Below, in pieces: positions 36,374 through 53,333 of a stretch of DNA of 64,000 nt (the first letter of the stretch is position 1; every line of letters starts with the position of its first letter). A program made the translations under genes and the position numbers. Below the pieces are notes generated by a model. The model did not search any database. It was given only the letters and a program-made list of their open reading frames with translations, and was not told the DNA's origin. The stretch spans positions 620,001 through 684,000 of the forward strand of contig JAYKKR010000013.1 in NCBI GenBank assembly GCA_036971615.1, written 5' to 3'. This DNA comes from Amyloporia xantha (taxonomy: Eukaryota > Basidiomycota > Agaricomycetes > Polyporales > Adustoporiaceae).

Positions 36374-38904
36374 CTATAGCCTCGCATCCTTAGGCATATT
36401 CCTCATCGCTTGTCTCACTCCCAAATCTGCTAGCACATCCTCCGCTATAGAATGACGTCAGCAAGGACCATGTAGGGGCGCAACAGCACTCACCTCCCCC
36501 CAGAAGCGCATCAAACGGCACCGTCCGATGATACTGTCCGTACATCAATCAGATCCACGAGGCTCGCACCTGATGGCGAAGACCTACATGCTCGATGAAG
36601 CGGCCCATGCCCGTCTGCGTGATCCCTCTGCCACCGAAGATCTGTACCGCATCCGTCGCAGTCTGCTGTGCGCAGCGCGTGCTGTACATCTTCAGAAACG
36701 CGATAGGCCTGACCCAAGCGTTACTACCATCTCTAGGACAATAAGAGAAAGGAAGCGCACCCCGCTAGCTTATTTGCTTGCTCCCTGTACGACTAAGTAT
36801 CCGCAGATAAATAAAGGTTGTAGTATGAGACCTAAGGAGCACAACACGCACCATGTTGCACATCTGATGGGTCAGGTTCTCCAACCAGTTCTGAACGCTC
36901 TCCGCCCGTGCGATCATCCCCGCGAGTTTTGCGCGTACAACCGCCTGCGAGTTCAGCGGCTTGCCAAATGCTTTGCGTTGATTTGTCCACCTATCGGGAA
37001 CATTCAAATGCATGACCGTTAGGGGACCGGCAAGCGTAATGTGTTGAAGAGACGGACTTCATGCACTCTTCAATTACATTACGCATACTCCGCGCTGACG
37101 TGCAGCACATTACCCACCGCTCGTGATTAAAGTTGCTACGTCCCACAGATATTAAGCATGGCCTCTGCCGAGCCACAGAGATACATACCTGAGGATGACG
37201 AAGATCCCACCACCGTCTTCACCAAGCGTATTCTCCACGGGCACCTTGACGTTGTCGAAAGTAACAAACGCGGTACCAGCAGCTGACGAATATGAGGTCT
37301 TGATGGGCTTCGTTTCTACGCCCTCCTGACGCTCTACGAGGATGACTGTGAAGCCATCCTGGAGCAATGTGAATGCCTTGTATGACAGGGAATCTTATCA
37401 TCGACATACCTCTGTCTTACAGCCCACAGTGAAGCTATAGGATAACTGTCAACTATCACACAAGACCTCTCGGCTTCCCTGACGGTACTTACTAGTCGGC
37501 CCACCTAACAAGAGCAGCTGAGATCAACGACAAAAGATGCAACAGCATACAATGAGCACTTACACTCCGTTCGTAATCCACTTCTTCGTCCCATTGATAA
37601 TCCAGTGCTTCCCATCCTCCGTCTTTGTTGCCGTCGTCTGCAGACCGAAGACATCGCTTCCCGCGTGCGCCTCGGAAATCTACGCCCGCAAGCACCGTCA
37701 AGCACCCCCAGCACAAAAACATCACATGCACGCACCGCCAGACATATAAACTTCTTCCCGCTCAACACCTCAGGGACGACGCGCGCCTGGAGCTCTGGCG
37801 CGCCAAAGTTGAGCACGGGCGGCAGGCCGATGACGCAGCCTGAGTTCATGCCGTCGCCGTAGCCCCGCGCGCCGCAGCGACAGAGCTCCTGGGAGATGAT
37901 CAGCTCGTGGAAGTAGTCGAACTATCAACACAGGCGGCGGAGGGCTCGTCAGGACAGACAAACGGTGAAAGCGCGCAGACACGTGCCTCTTCGGGCTTGA
38001 CAATTCCGTTCATGAGCGTACGTCCTTTGAGATGCTTGCCTGGCCCCATACGCATCGCATGCAGTTCCACCTCCCTAGTCGGTGCGATCATCAACTCAAT
38101 AAATGTTGATCTAAAGCGTAATTGGACTCACGCCATCTTATCCACTACGCTCTGAGACGGACGCTTGCCATCAAGCTCCCGAGCCTTGGCGTCAAGAAGC
38201 ACGCTCAGCACATGAGACTAACATGCATGAAAACCAAGGGCACGCACCTGCGCATCAGGATAGATGTACTCGTCCATGAATTTGCGGACAGCCAATTGGA
38301 ACTGTCTGTGGTTCTATGCACCACAGGGTATAGTGAGCACAGCGTCGCAGCCGAAGCGCCCACCAGGAGCACGCACCGCCGTGTAATACGGGCTGTGATA
38401 CCCCTCCACCAGCCAGGTAGGCTCTGCATACGGCACCTTGCTGATCGCGCCGTCGTTGATCGTCGCGTGAATCTGCGGCTCCTCGCCCTGGATAGTCCCT
38501 ATCTGCAGCCGCTTGTACTGTGGGCGCTCGAGGACCTCATAGCGGTGCAGACTAAAGAAGATTTCCGTCGCATCTTGACCGGCTGGAGATCATCTGCTTT
38601 CAATTATGCGCGCATAGAAAGTGACGGCATGGCGTACGGATACCCTCGTCCATCAGAACCGATGATCCCCCAGGGTGCATCGCTCTGAAGCGTGTCAGGT
38701 CGTATACCTTTGAGTCAATAATAATCCACTGTATTATGTCTTCAGACGCGGTCCATCATGAGTACGATTGAGCTTGCTCGACCCACCAGATCTCCCTCCG
38801 TGTTGTGCTTCGAGCAAATGTTCAGGACCGGATATGTCCACGATACGACTACTTACCTGAGCAACCTCCTCGCGTGTAAACAGCTTAGATTCTCTGGAAG
38901 CCAT
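36374..38904 (-). CDS. Acyl-CoA dehydrogenase with N-terminal cytochrome b5 domain
   Basis: A flavoprotein that inserts the alpha-beta double bond into acyl-CoA, fused to a heme domain. Exon 1 (MASRESKLFTREEVAQ, start 38904) and the next give the cytochrome b5 fold: IIIDSKVYDLTRF followed by HPGGSSVLMDEG with the first heme His, then AGQDATEIFFSLHRYE with the second. The acyl-CoA dehydrogenase part follows: RQFQLAVRKFMDEYIYPDAQ, GRTLMNGIVKPEE, QELCRCGARGYGDGMNSGCV, FICLAVSEAHAGSDVFGLQT, WIINGTKKWITNG, TAFVTFDNVKVPVENTLGED, RKAFGKPLNSQAVVRAKLAG and TDAVQIFGGRG. It ends YHRTVPFDALLGG, an intron, then EDVLADLGVRQAMRN. Many introns cut the gene. Fungal fusions of this kind are known by sequence; the electron route from FAD to the b5 heme is inference. 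FOX2 near the right edge acts further along the same kind of pathway. Confidence 0.88.
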
Positions 38905-39451
38905 TGTAGTAGGGCAATGTTCAAGCTAGATCCAAGCTTGGAGTTATGGTCTGAGCGATAGTTGGCTTGAGCGATGGTGGGTGCCCGTCAGGGTCGATCA
39001 GCATGTGATTTCGGAGAGAGGGACCCCGGACAACTTCTCGTGTTTCTGCACGTGATACATACACGACGAGCACGTGTGTGGCGGCCGTGCCTAGCGTGTT
39101 TTGTGCGCCCATAGCACTGTAGCTGGGAATGTACCTAATCTTTGACTCTGCGAAGGTCGAAGAAATATTTCCTGCTCACCGGAGACCAGTACCTACTCAC
39201 GTCAATGTTGGATCCAACTCATCTTACAGTTCTTTCCGACTTGCGTGCACCACAATTGTGTCAAGAACGATAGCCCCCCCATAAATCCAGTCCCCAACTA
39301 CACCATTGCTCGAGAATCACAACTCTTCTTACGAGTTGCTAAGTGGCTGAGTCACGGTTTGGGGGTATAAGAATCGTCGGACACACTACTCTACTCGTAT
39401 ACATGATAACCACATAATCTAAACATATGACGTGCAACGGAAGACACTCAT
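38905..39451. other. Intergenic, nothing recognised
   Basis: Contains the promoter of the acyl-CoA dehydrogenase gene and the 3' region of the carbonic anhydrase gene. No repeat or RNA gene is visible. Confidence 0.4.
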
Positions 39452-40327
39452 TTACATGACATTGCCCTTCGTGATTCCCAAATCCCGTAACCGGCCACTC
39501 GCTAGGTCATAAACCCATCCATGTATCTGCACATCCTTGCCCTTGGCCCATGCTCCCTTCAGAGTCGCTGATTCCGCCAGATTGTTCACCTGCATGCGCA
39601 CGTTCTCCTCCACCAGCTCAGCGGCGCTCAGACCCTTCTCCTTCGCGAGCATGATCATCGGCGTCAGCCAGCGCTCGAGCGGGGTGGTTGGCGGCCCCGG
39701 GGGCGTGGGGGCGTTCGCAGCGGCATGGCATGCAGCGGCGCCTCCGCAGTTGGTGTGCCCGACGATGATGACATGGGAAGCGCCGAGCTCGTCAACAGCG
39801 TAGGTCAGCACGGAGAGAGCGTTATCATCGTCAAGATGGAATTGGCTGGGTCGCGTCATGTGTCAGCGCCGGAGACAACCGCGGCGGCCTGGAAAAAGAC
39901 GTACTTGGCAATGTTGCGATGAACGAAAATATCGCCTGGCTTGGACACGGTCAAGACGGACTCTGGCACGCGGGAGTCGGCGCAACCAATCCACAGGATC
40001 TGAGAGGGAGATATATATGAGTGAGAATCGCGTCGCCAAGGTTAAAGTGCCCGGGAGAAGGGAGACGGTGATCGATGTGGGGCGCTAGTCGAGCATTGAG
40101 AGGTCTGGAGTGGTCGAACGTCGCCATGTCTCGACTTTGGAGAAGGGAGGAAATACAAATGCATAGACCTCTCGCATAATCACGGACCGATCGTGTACAC
40201 ATGTACTCACCTTCGGGGCCTGACCCTTCGCGCTCTGCTCAAAGAAGCCCGGTTCGGTTTGATCAACGTCTGCAGCCCACTGGGCGTTGTTGGCGAGAAT
40301 GCGCGCGAGGAGGTAGTCGTAAGCCAT
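39452..40327 (-). CDS. Beta-carbonic anhydrase
   Basis: Converts CO2 and water to bicarbonate, feeding carboxylases and pH control. Three exons join in frame: 40327-40211, 39999-39905 and 39845-39452, giving 201 residues, a normal size for a fungal beta enzyme. The start is [14 protein letters not shown]. Zinc ligands and the Asp-Arg pair are seen in [13 protein letters not shown] (Cys, Asp, Arg) and [11 protein letters not shown] (His, Cys). [20 protein letters not shown] links them. The tail [20 protein letters not shown] is typical. No presequence is visible, so a cytosolic location is likely. Confidence 0.93.
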
Positions 40328-40397
40328 GATGAGAGTGTCAGAGATGGGAGGGGGAAGGGGGGTATAGGCGGTGCCACACACTGGCAGGCCCCGGTGG

Positions 40398-40404
40398 CTA
40401 TATA
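40398..40404 (-). promoter_or_regulatory. TATA box of the carbonic anhydrase gene
   Basis: TATATAG on the minus strand, about 70 bases before the ATG at 40327. Assigned by position only. Confidence 0.4.
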
Positions 40405-41199
40405 ATGCTGGCGAGGAGAATTCCGTTGCGAGTGGCTGCGCTTTTGGGCAATTATATATATCTCAACCGCCACATACACTACACTGCGACCATCAGCCCT
40501 TCATCCCGACCGTATCCGAGCAGGTCCGATGGCGTTCGACAGTCAATTTCCAACCATCGCCGCGTTCGACCGACCGCGACAGCATCCAGTCAGGCCTCAA
40601 CCGTCCGTCGCCCACGGCCACGGACTGCCTCCTATTCATCTTACTGAACCACGGCATCTCCTCCAACGCCCCTCAACTCGGAATTAGAGCGGTTGCCGTT
40701 TGCTAACACTGCGTCATTGATCTACTCCAACAGCATCCATGCGGTAATGCAAATCCTGCAGAGGCTCACAGGTGACAGAATACATATCGAACGGTAGGAG
40801 AGCGGGCGAACGTGCCCTCGTCGCGACGTATGCTTCCGCGACTTACGCGCCACAATTTAAGGTTATTTGTTCCGAAGGTCTGATGCGAATAACGCATCGA
40901 AAGTATTTATACACAACAATCTAAAAAATCTATTGGGCTGCCAATCGCTTTGCTATGTCTAATCTGGGATGATACCGGTCGGGACATGCACTCATCGTAT
41001 TTCATTTGGTCGAGACGCCCTGCGGCAGTGTCCGTGTGTCACTGTGGACACGAATTTCGGCCGCCTGGTAGACCGTTGACGACACGGCCAGGACCGGCAA
41101 TCGACAGTCTCCCAGCCGGATCCGGACCACTGTCAAGTGCGGGAGGATTCCCGTTGCACCATTGGAAAATGGGCTGCGGTTTCAGGCTTGCCTCACGCA
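40405..41199. other. Intergenic, nothing recognised
   Basis: About 0.8 kb between the carbonic anhydrase promoter and the ABC transporter stop. Short open frames lack motifs. Confidence 0.4.
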
Positions 41200-46948
<5,749 letters not shown>

Positions 46949-47810
46949 GTCACCAAACAAGCACGGCAAGAAATGGAGGATCTGTATGGGGATTAGCGAA
47001 CACTGTAAGACCAGCACTGATCCTGACAGAGGAGGTGAGAGGGGTAGCGGGTGTGGTGCCTGGAGGCCATATGCATTTTGAAGAGATTTGAAGAGTGAGA
47101 TAATTGACCGGCCGGAACGAGGACCAAATGCATCGGATGATGACTAAATGTTGACACTCCGATACCACCCCCCGATCGACCGTCACGGTCGTGCCACTCA
47201 TATCTAATCTTACTCCGTCCTCGATCGGCCCTCGCCACTGCAGCCCGGAACACGCACGGTATGCTTTTACACCCCCTTTCTGCAACGGCGTATGAAGTGA
47301 ATGAAATTTTGTGGCCATTGTCTCGCCGAGTGAGACCTAAATCGCGAGGGCGTCAACCACATCCCGGTGAGACGGATACAAACACCACGTCGTGGTCACA
47401 AACTCGAGGATGGAGCACGGACCGTGGCTGGCGCGTTAGCACATGCGATCGAATTGTGATCAATGCCAAGCAATTGCAGCCGATAGACGCCACCTGCAGC
47501 CACCTTGTACTCAAGAGTCACGGTCAAGTTCGCACGTTTGAGCTGTTGAATACATGCTGCTAATACGCTCTACATATACGCAACATGGAAGAGCAGTATT
47601 GAACTCACAGTGTATCATTTATACACCGTCCCGAACGCACGCCTGTACAAGCACATGGATGGGCACGTCCGGCTTCAAGTATGCTACCCGACTACGTCAT
47701 GCAATTATGATCTAGGCGCAAATTCGCTGGAGCTCTACGACTTACGCCCAATAGTATCATCCAGATCTCCAGAGGGTATACGTTGATAGCCTCGACACCA
47801 GCCAAATGCA
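46949..47810. other. Intergenic, possible upstream ABC transporter exon
   Basis: Between the transporter start and the DBP6 stop. A 122-codon minus frame at 46950-47318 runs into the transporter reading frame across HFLPCLFGD, so part of it could be a further 5' exon. It has no other motif. The rest (47320-47810) shows nothing. Confidence 0.35.
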
Positions 47811-50541
47811 TCAGTTACTCGACCGAGCATAGGCTTCCTTCAGCTGACCCAGGGCAATCTACGATAACCTTATCAACAGGCCGCTCCCATAAGACGCGTC
47901 GAATTCAATACACACCTCGTACGTCGGTCGAAGAGGCGCAACGTCCTTGTCTGGTACCCTCAGGCGCTTGACCTTCTCCAAGTGATCGGCTTCCTTGAGC
48001 ATACTTTTGAAGTACCGTGCCTGCAAAGACGAAATCAACATGACCGCACATCAGACCAGTCTATGTCGGCGTACCTCTTGCTCTTCCACAAGCGTCCAGG
48101 CATCCCCGGCACGGCCGGCACGCGCCGTCCGTCCCACCCGATGCACGTACTTACGCATATCAACCGGCGCATCGTAGCTCACGACATGCGAGACGTGGCT
48201 GATGTCTATGCCGCGCGATATGAGATCTGAGCAGACAAGACTATACCCGGTGGCAGCCACCTCGTCAGTAAGCGTCTGTTAGTCCTCTCGTAAGAAGCAT
48301 CACCCACATGTGTATCTCCTGGTTCTTAAACTTGTCCAATATACTCTTCCGCTCTGCTGGACTCAAGTCGCTCGAGTACGCCCTCGCGACAATTTGTCGA
48401 AGGCTGCCCCCTTCTCGTGGAGTTTCCCCCGCGGCCCGGGTGGACTCGAAGAATTCGAAGAGACGCACCAGACGGGTTGTCGATTCTGCTGACTTTGTGA
48501 AGACGAGGGCATTCGTGACCCCGTGTGCGTGCACAAGATGGAATAACATAAGGGGCTTTTGGGAGGACTCGCACACGACCATGTGTTCCTACGTTCAGAC
48601 ACGAATCGTCGTTACTAGACTCCAAGGATATCCAACTGAAAATACGTACCACGAGCGCAGCGGGCATGCTGAATTTCTCCATCACAATATCCATCACACC
48701 AGCCTGTTCCGCGTCCACATCTGTACTCCTCTTCTCTCTGGATGCTTGAACCACAAAGTACTTGGGATTATGCAAGTTTAGCGCGGATATTTTTGCCGGA
48801 TCCCGTGTTAGTGTCGCTGAGAACAAGAGCTTCTGGCATGAGGGCTCTCTCTTCTCGTCAAAGTCCGTCCTGGTTTGAGGAATGCCATGCAGCAGATCGA
48901 GAAAGGCAGGAGCAAGCGCATCAGCGCGAGGGATTCCCAAATGCACGTCATTGTCCGGTTCCGTTGATATTCCGAAGGGGCTGTGTGTGGCCTCTTCTGG
49001 TGCAGATGGCGGGCGGGTGGCAGCAAGTACCTGTGCGAGCCAATCTTGAAACGATTGAGCCAAGAGCCTATCTGCCTCATCGATGACCTATGTCACTCCG
49101 ATGGAAAGGTTGGGATTCACGTCTGTTTAGCAAGAAAGCCTATGCCACTCACGAGAAATCGCAGATGTTGCAGAGAAAAATTAGATGTCCCGCTCAAATG
49201 GTCCATCAAACGGCCCGGCGTGCAAATGAGAATGTCGACCTTGCTGGACCCTCCTTGTAGTCTGCCATGCGCACATTTGTCAGTGCCTTTACGAGGAATA
49301 AAGCGAAGCTCGTACGATGTGGTCCTATCCGCGACTAATTGTGCTTGTTCGTGTGCAAAGGAGTGCTGGCCCGTAGCCGTACCGATCTGAGAGTCCAAGC
49401 AAAGCACTGTAAGTCAGAAGGAGTGTCATCGGTCACAGCAGGGCCAACATGCCTTCAGCCCACGCCCTTTTGCTACCGCTTCAAAAGTTTCACGGACCTG
49501 CGTAACTAGATCACGCGTAGGTAATACTATGAGGGCTCGAAGACGGGTCACAATTCGGGTCGAAAGAACCTAGTGCGACGAGCGTGAGATTCGTTCTTTC
49601 ATGCAAAAAGAGTGGAATATACTTCTACTATGGGCAGAACATATGCCAGGGTCTTTCCACTTCCTGTGGGCGCAGAAACGCATACATCCCTCGGAGGATT
49701 ATATGGTAGGTACAGCGACCTCAGTCGGCTGGGTAGGAGCAGGAATGGGACAACAGCGGTTTGCACTGTTCGATTTCATTAATGACATCAGATATATTAG
49801 TACAGGTTGTATATACTTTGGAGAACACATCAACAGACCAGCGAACAGCTCGGTTATCCCTAAATCCTTCAGCCTTTTCCTCGTTTTCTCGCCAAGACCG
49901 GTTCCCCCATCCGAGTCAGCAGCCGACGGGAAAGGTTGTAACTTAGCGGGGTCAATGATTTCAGCTTCCACCAACGCCTTATCGAGTCCTTGCAACGCGA
50001 GAGTTGATCTTGATGGTGCATCTGGGCGTGTAGGTAAGGGGAAAGAGGGAAGCGTTGCGAGTGGTGTGGGGGATCTGCGGCGACTTGGATTTGGCGAAAC
50101 AGTTCGCCGAGACGTTTCGGCAATGAGATCTCCAGACCCCTCTGTAGCCGCAGGTAAAGATACTTGGGCGTCATCGTCCAGCCTCCGGCGCTTCGAAGGC
50201 CTCTTATCCTCCTTCTGTGCTGGCCCTGCTGTGTTCTCCGCCAATTCGTCCTCTTGAGATAAGCCGACTTCGCTTCCGAGTTCTTCTGAATCTTCTGCAT
50301 CAGAACGATCTCTAGTGGAAGCTCGGTGGTCTTGTCCTCCGCCGGCGATGTCTGAACCGTGAGGTAATGGCCTCCGTTTCTTACGTCTCTCTTTCTTGGC
50401 TTTGAGGTATCTCTTCTTCGCTCTCGTCTTCTCCTACGCATGAGGTCTACGAGTTAACCATGGGCAGTACCAAGGATAAGAACGGGATACCTTAGGTGTC
50501 ATGACTGTCGTTTGAGCCACGGTTGTCGCTTCGACTGCCAT
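47811..50541 (-). CDS. DBP6: DEAD-box RNA helicase Dbp6 / DDX51
   Basis: A nucleolar ATP-dependent RNA helicase needed for early 60S ribosome assembly. Exon 1 (50541) codes for [17 protein letters not shown]. The next exon has the basic stretch [20 protein letters not shown] and an acidic tail. The helicase core carries [34 protein letters not shown] (motif I), [14 protein letters not shown] (Ia), [14 protein letters not shown] (Ib), [13 protein letters not shown] (II), [15 protein letters not shown] (III), [16 protein letters not shown] (IV), [16 protein letters not shown] (V) and [16 protein letters not shown] (VI). The long insert between motifs II and III, rich in Pro and Ala, is typical of Dbp6. 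The last exon ends [15 protein letters not shown], stop 47811. About nine exons. Confidence 0.93.
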
Positions 50542-52416
50542 TCCTTTGTTCCAGAAGCAGCTCGCCGTTCACTCCGCCAGAAGATATAGAGCTGGTGGAT
50601 ACTTGTTGAGGTGAGTTTTGTAACGGAAGGCAGTTGATGAAGGACGGCTTGAGAATAGAAAAGGGCGAAACTCGCAGTCACGTGTTTAGCCATGATCGCA
50701 CGAATCGCGATAGATCGCGATACCTGCCATGAGCCATCCTCGTTGCGGTTGCGAAGGTCTTCGCCGTGATTTTCTGAAGATGTGGTATATGAACCTCCCA
50801 TCTTGAGGGCAAAATTTCTCAAGATGACTGGGATGCATAATGCAAGGAACCGCTGCGGGTCGCTTTGGTTGGGTCCTGTCAAGGTACGCAAGACAACCGT
50901 AAGGAAGTTGGGGCTGTTGCCAACTATCTGCTGCTATAACATCTCCCGTAAGTACTATCCTCTGGAGGCCCGTGGGCATCGTTCATCCTCCTCGGCTCTG
51001 GGTTTACTTATATATGTACGCCAATTCAGCGAATCTCACAAGGCGGAGAAACGCCTTCCTGCAGGTCAGCGTGTCTTCTGGAACACATTCATGATAGAAT
51101 ATTCTGCGGAGTATGGTTCTTCATTACGACAGGGAGGGAAGAAAGTGAATACGGTTGCCCTTGACTGCTGATCAGCGCATGGTTGCTCCTTGCAGTGGTG
51201 TTTACCCCCAGAACATATGTTCATGACTGTACTATACTAGGCTTGCTCAAAAGCAGCGGTATGGTCTGTCTTCCTTCGCTTACCTCATTGCCTCTCGAAT
51301 TAATCCATGGAAGTATATGTTCGGAGTTCCGCCTAATGCGAATCGCGGGCGTCCGTCTCATGATGCCTACCTTCAACGCCGGGACGCAATGGCTAACTGC
51401 CGAGTTCCGTCCCACGCGACGAAATCCATCTGCACACGGTACAGTTTATCACTACTGTTGACGGAAAAGGCTGCCATCCATCTTATCTCCGCTTGTGCCC
51501 AGTACAGTAAGATGCAGTCTAACAGCCTGATGCAGGTGTGGAAATTGCTCGTTCGATGAGTGTCTCATCGATCATCGAACGGACAAATTGCCGTATGTTC
51601 CCAGTGCTCCTCCGCATTGGCAGCGCTCGGTATGCCTCATATTACCAAGCTTTTGAAGCGGGGTTCCGTTCTTAAAACGCTTACCTACTCCGTACAGAGG
51701 ATGTATCCAATTCAGGCTTGTCAGTGATCAGTCCTTCGCCCCGCGTAATACCTTGCAACCGTATTCCGGGTGGCTTTGGACTTTGCAGTGTCTAAAACGG
51801 TGATCATCTGCGAACCCACGATACCATCTGTTATCTCCGTCCTTTACTGGGTCTAGGGGACTAGTATGGTTTCCTACTTTCTCATTGCAGCGAGTGCTCG
51901 TCAGCCGACAAGATCCTGTTATTTCCTCCGCTCAACTCTTCCTCGGCATCAATGTCAGCAGGTATGCACCACAGTCATCGGTGAACGCTCAGCCAGATCG
52001 TAGGGGTGGGCTCAAGAGCGTGATCCCCTGACCCTACATCTTACTTGTTTCTGCTTCTTATCGTGACGCAATCATGAAACAGTGGGTCCGAAAACGTACA
52101 CTTGTACCAATCTACCCGAGGCCGTGGACGCTCTTTTGCTCTCTAGTAGCCATGTTCGTCACGTTAGCACGAACGCCACCGCCATCTCGTGATAGCTTGT
52201 TTCCTCCCGGCGCTCACTTCTATACAGTCAAATCACGGCTCATCAGTTCCATGCAATCGTTGACCACCAAAGGCGTTCTCTACAAAAGGTGAGCGTTGCC
52301 GACTAGATCATCCCTTACTCCGCCTCTCGCCGACCTTCCACTCACCCGTTTTCACGACGAAGAACATACCCGCCGTAATTGCCATCTCGATTTCTTCATT
52401 TATTCCTACAGACGAA
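50542..52416. other. Unresolved stretch, no identified gene
   Basis: About 1.9 kb. A 129-codon plus frame at 50782-51171 and a 130-codon minus frame at 50499-50891 overlap, and neither has a domain I know. Plausible splice donors and acceptors occur on the plus strand (for example GTAAGT at 50949 and TTCAG at 51028), so a spliced, unrecognised plus-strand gene is possible. The part 51550-52050 shows nothing. Confidence 0.3.
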
Positions 52417-52842
52417 ATGTGCTCCCAAGAATGGTCAGTGTCGGTTCTCATGCGTCAATTTAACTTCTCCTCAATCCCGTACTTTGTTTTCTTGAATACC
52501 GCAGCTTCGGGAACCAACATAGAGGGTGTGGAGTGAGTTACCTTCTCAATGTCGTCTATCAACTGTAGTCTTATCGACATATAGCACTACGTCGTCATGT
52601 ACTACTCCGGGACCCGGTTCGACTGTGGGCGGCCCACTTGCGGTCTGAGTACCTCACATATGCACAAGACCGCAAAGAACTGTTCATGCACAAAGGTACT
52701 CTATCGCCTCTGGGACGTCAGTTCCATATCTCATCGTTTTCAGACCTATAGTGATCACCGAAGAGTGCTCAATCTGATCCAGGAGCCGTGTGATGCATGC
52801 AAAGAAGCGGCGTTCGCAGCCAGGGTGGGCAATCGATGGTGA
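52417..52842 (+). CDS. 84-residue Cys/His-rich 'CGH' small protein
   Basis: Found only after splicing: exons 52417-52433 (17 nt), 52505-52532 (28 nt), 52585-52695 and 52744-52842 join in frame with GT...AG introns of 71, 52 and 48 nt. The product begins MCSQECFGNQHRGCGHYVVM, then DCGRPTCGLSTSHMHKTAKN followed by CSCTK, and ends with HRRVLNLIQEPCDACKEA and a short tail. The Cys/His spacing suggests a small zinc-binding fold. I recall many short basidiomycete proteins of this pattern (MC...CGHY...DC...C..S..H.H...C.C...C..C), with no known function. There is no signal peptide, so an intracellular location is likely. The gene stands alone in an otherwise empty stretch. A longer 5' part is possible, but the Met-Cys start fits the family. 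Confidence 0.7.
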
Positions 52843-53333
52843 TATTACCGGTCAACTTTATACCTGTTTTTCGGCTTTCGACCCCAAATATGTAGGACGC
52901 GATTACACCGGGGACCGATGCTAATCGCACGATAGACCCAGTTCAGTTGACTGCTAATACCCACTACGAGCTTTTGACCAATGTATTTCAATGTAGATCG
53001 ACGGTGTCGTACGTTACAGATGGAATGCTGAACACTCATATAGTGAAGTGAGCTAGATCGCCCCTCTTCGTTAGCTAAGTGGCAACGTGGAGATAATTAA
53101 CGGAGTGCATTCTCAGGCACTAAGGGCACGATCACACCGTCTTTCTCGCATGTCAAAATGCGGCACAAAACACGATGCTAACACGATGCATGGACTCATG
53201 TGCTTCTCATTCGCGAATACTGATGGCATCAATGGCGAAAGCTGTAAATCTCAACGACTATGGGGATAATATACAAGCGGAATTTCCGTAACATTTGAAG
53301 TGCACGATAAGTGAGCCTCACCCAGTGTAAGTA
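52843..53333. other. Intergenic, nothing recognised
   Basis: About 0.5 kb between the CGH gene and the XLF-like stop. No motif seen. Confidence 0.4.

Noticed and set aside
50499..50891. 130-codon minus frame upstream of DBP6
   Set aside because: It overlaps the DBP6 start region and an equally long plus frame, and has no domain or splice link to DBP6.
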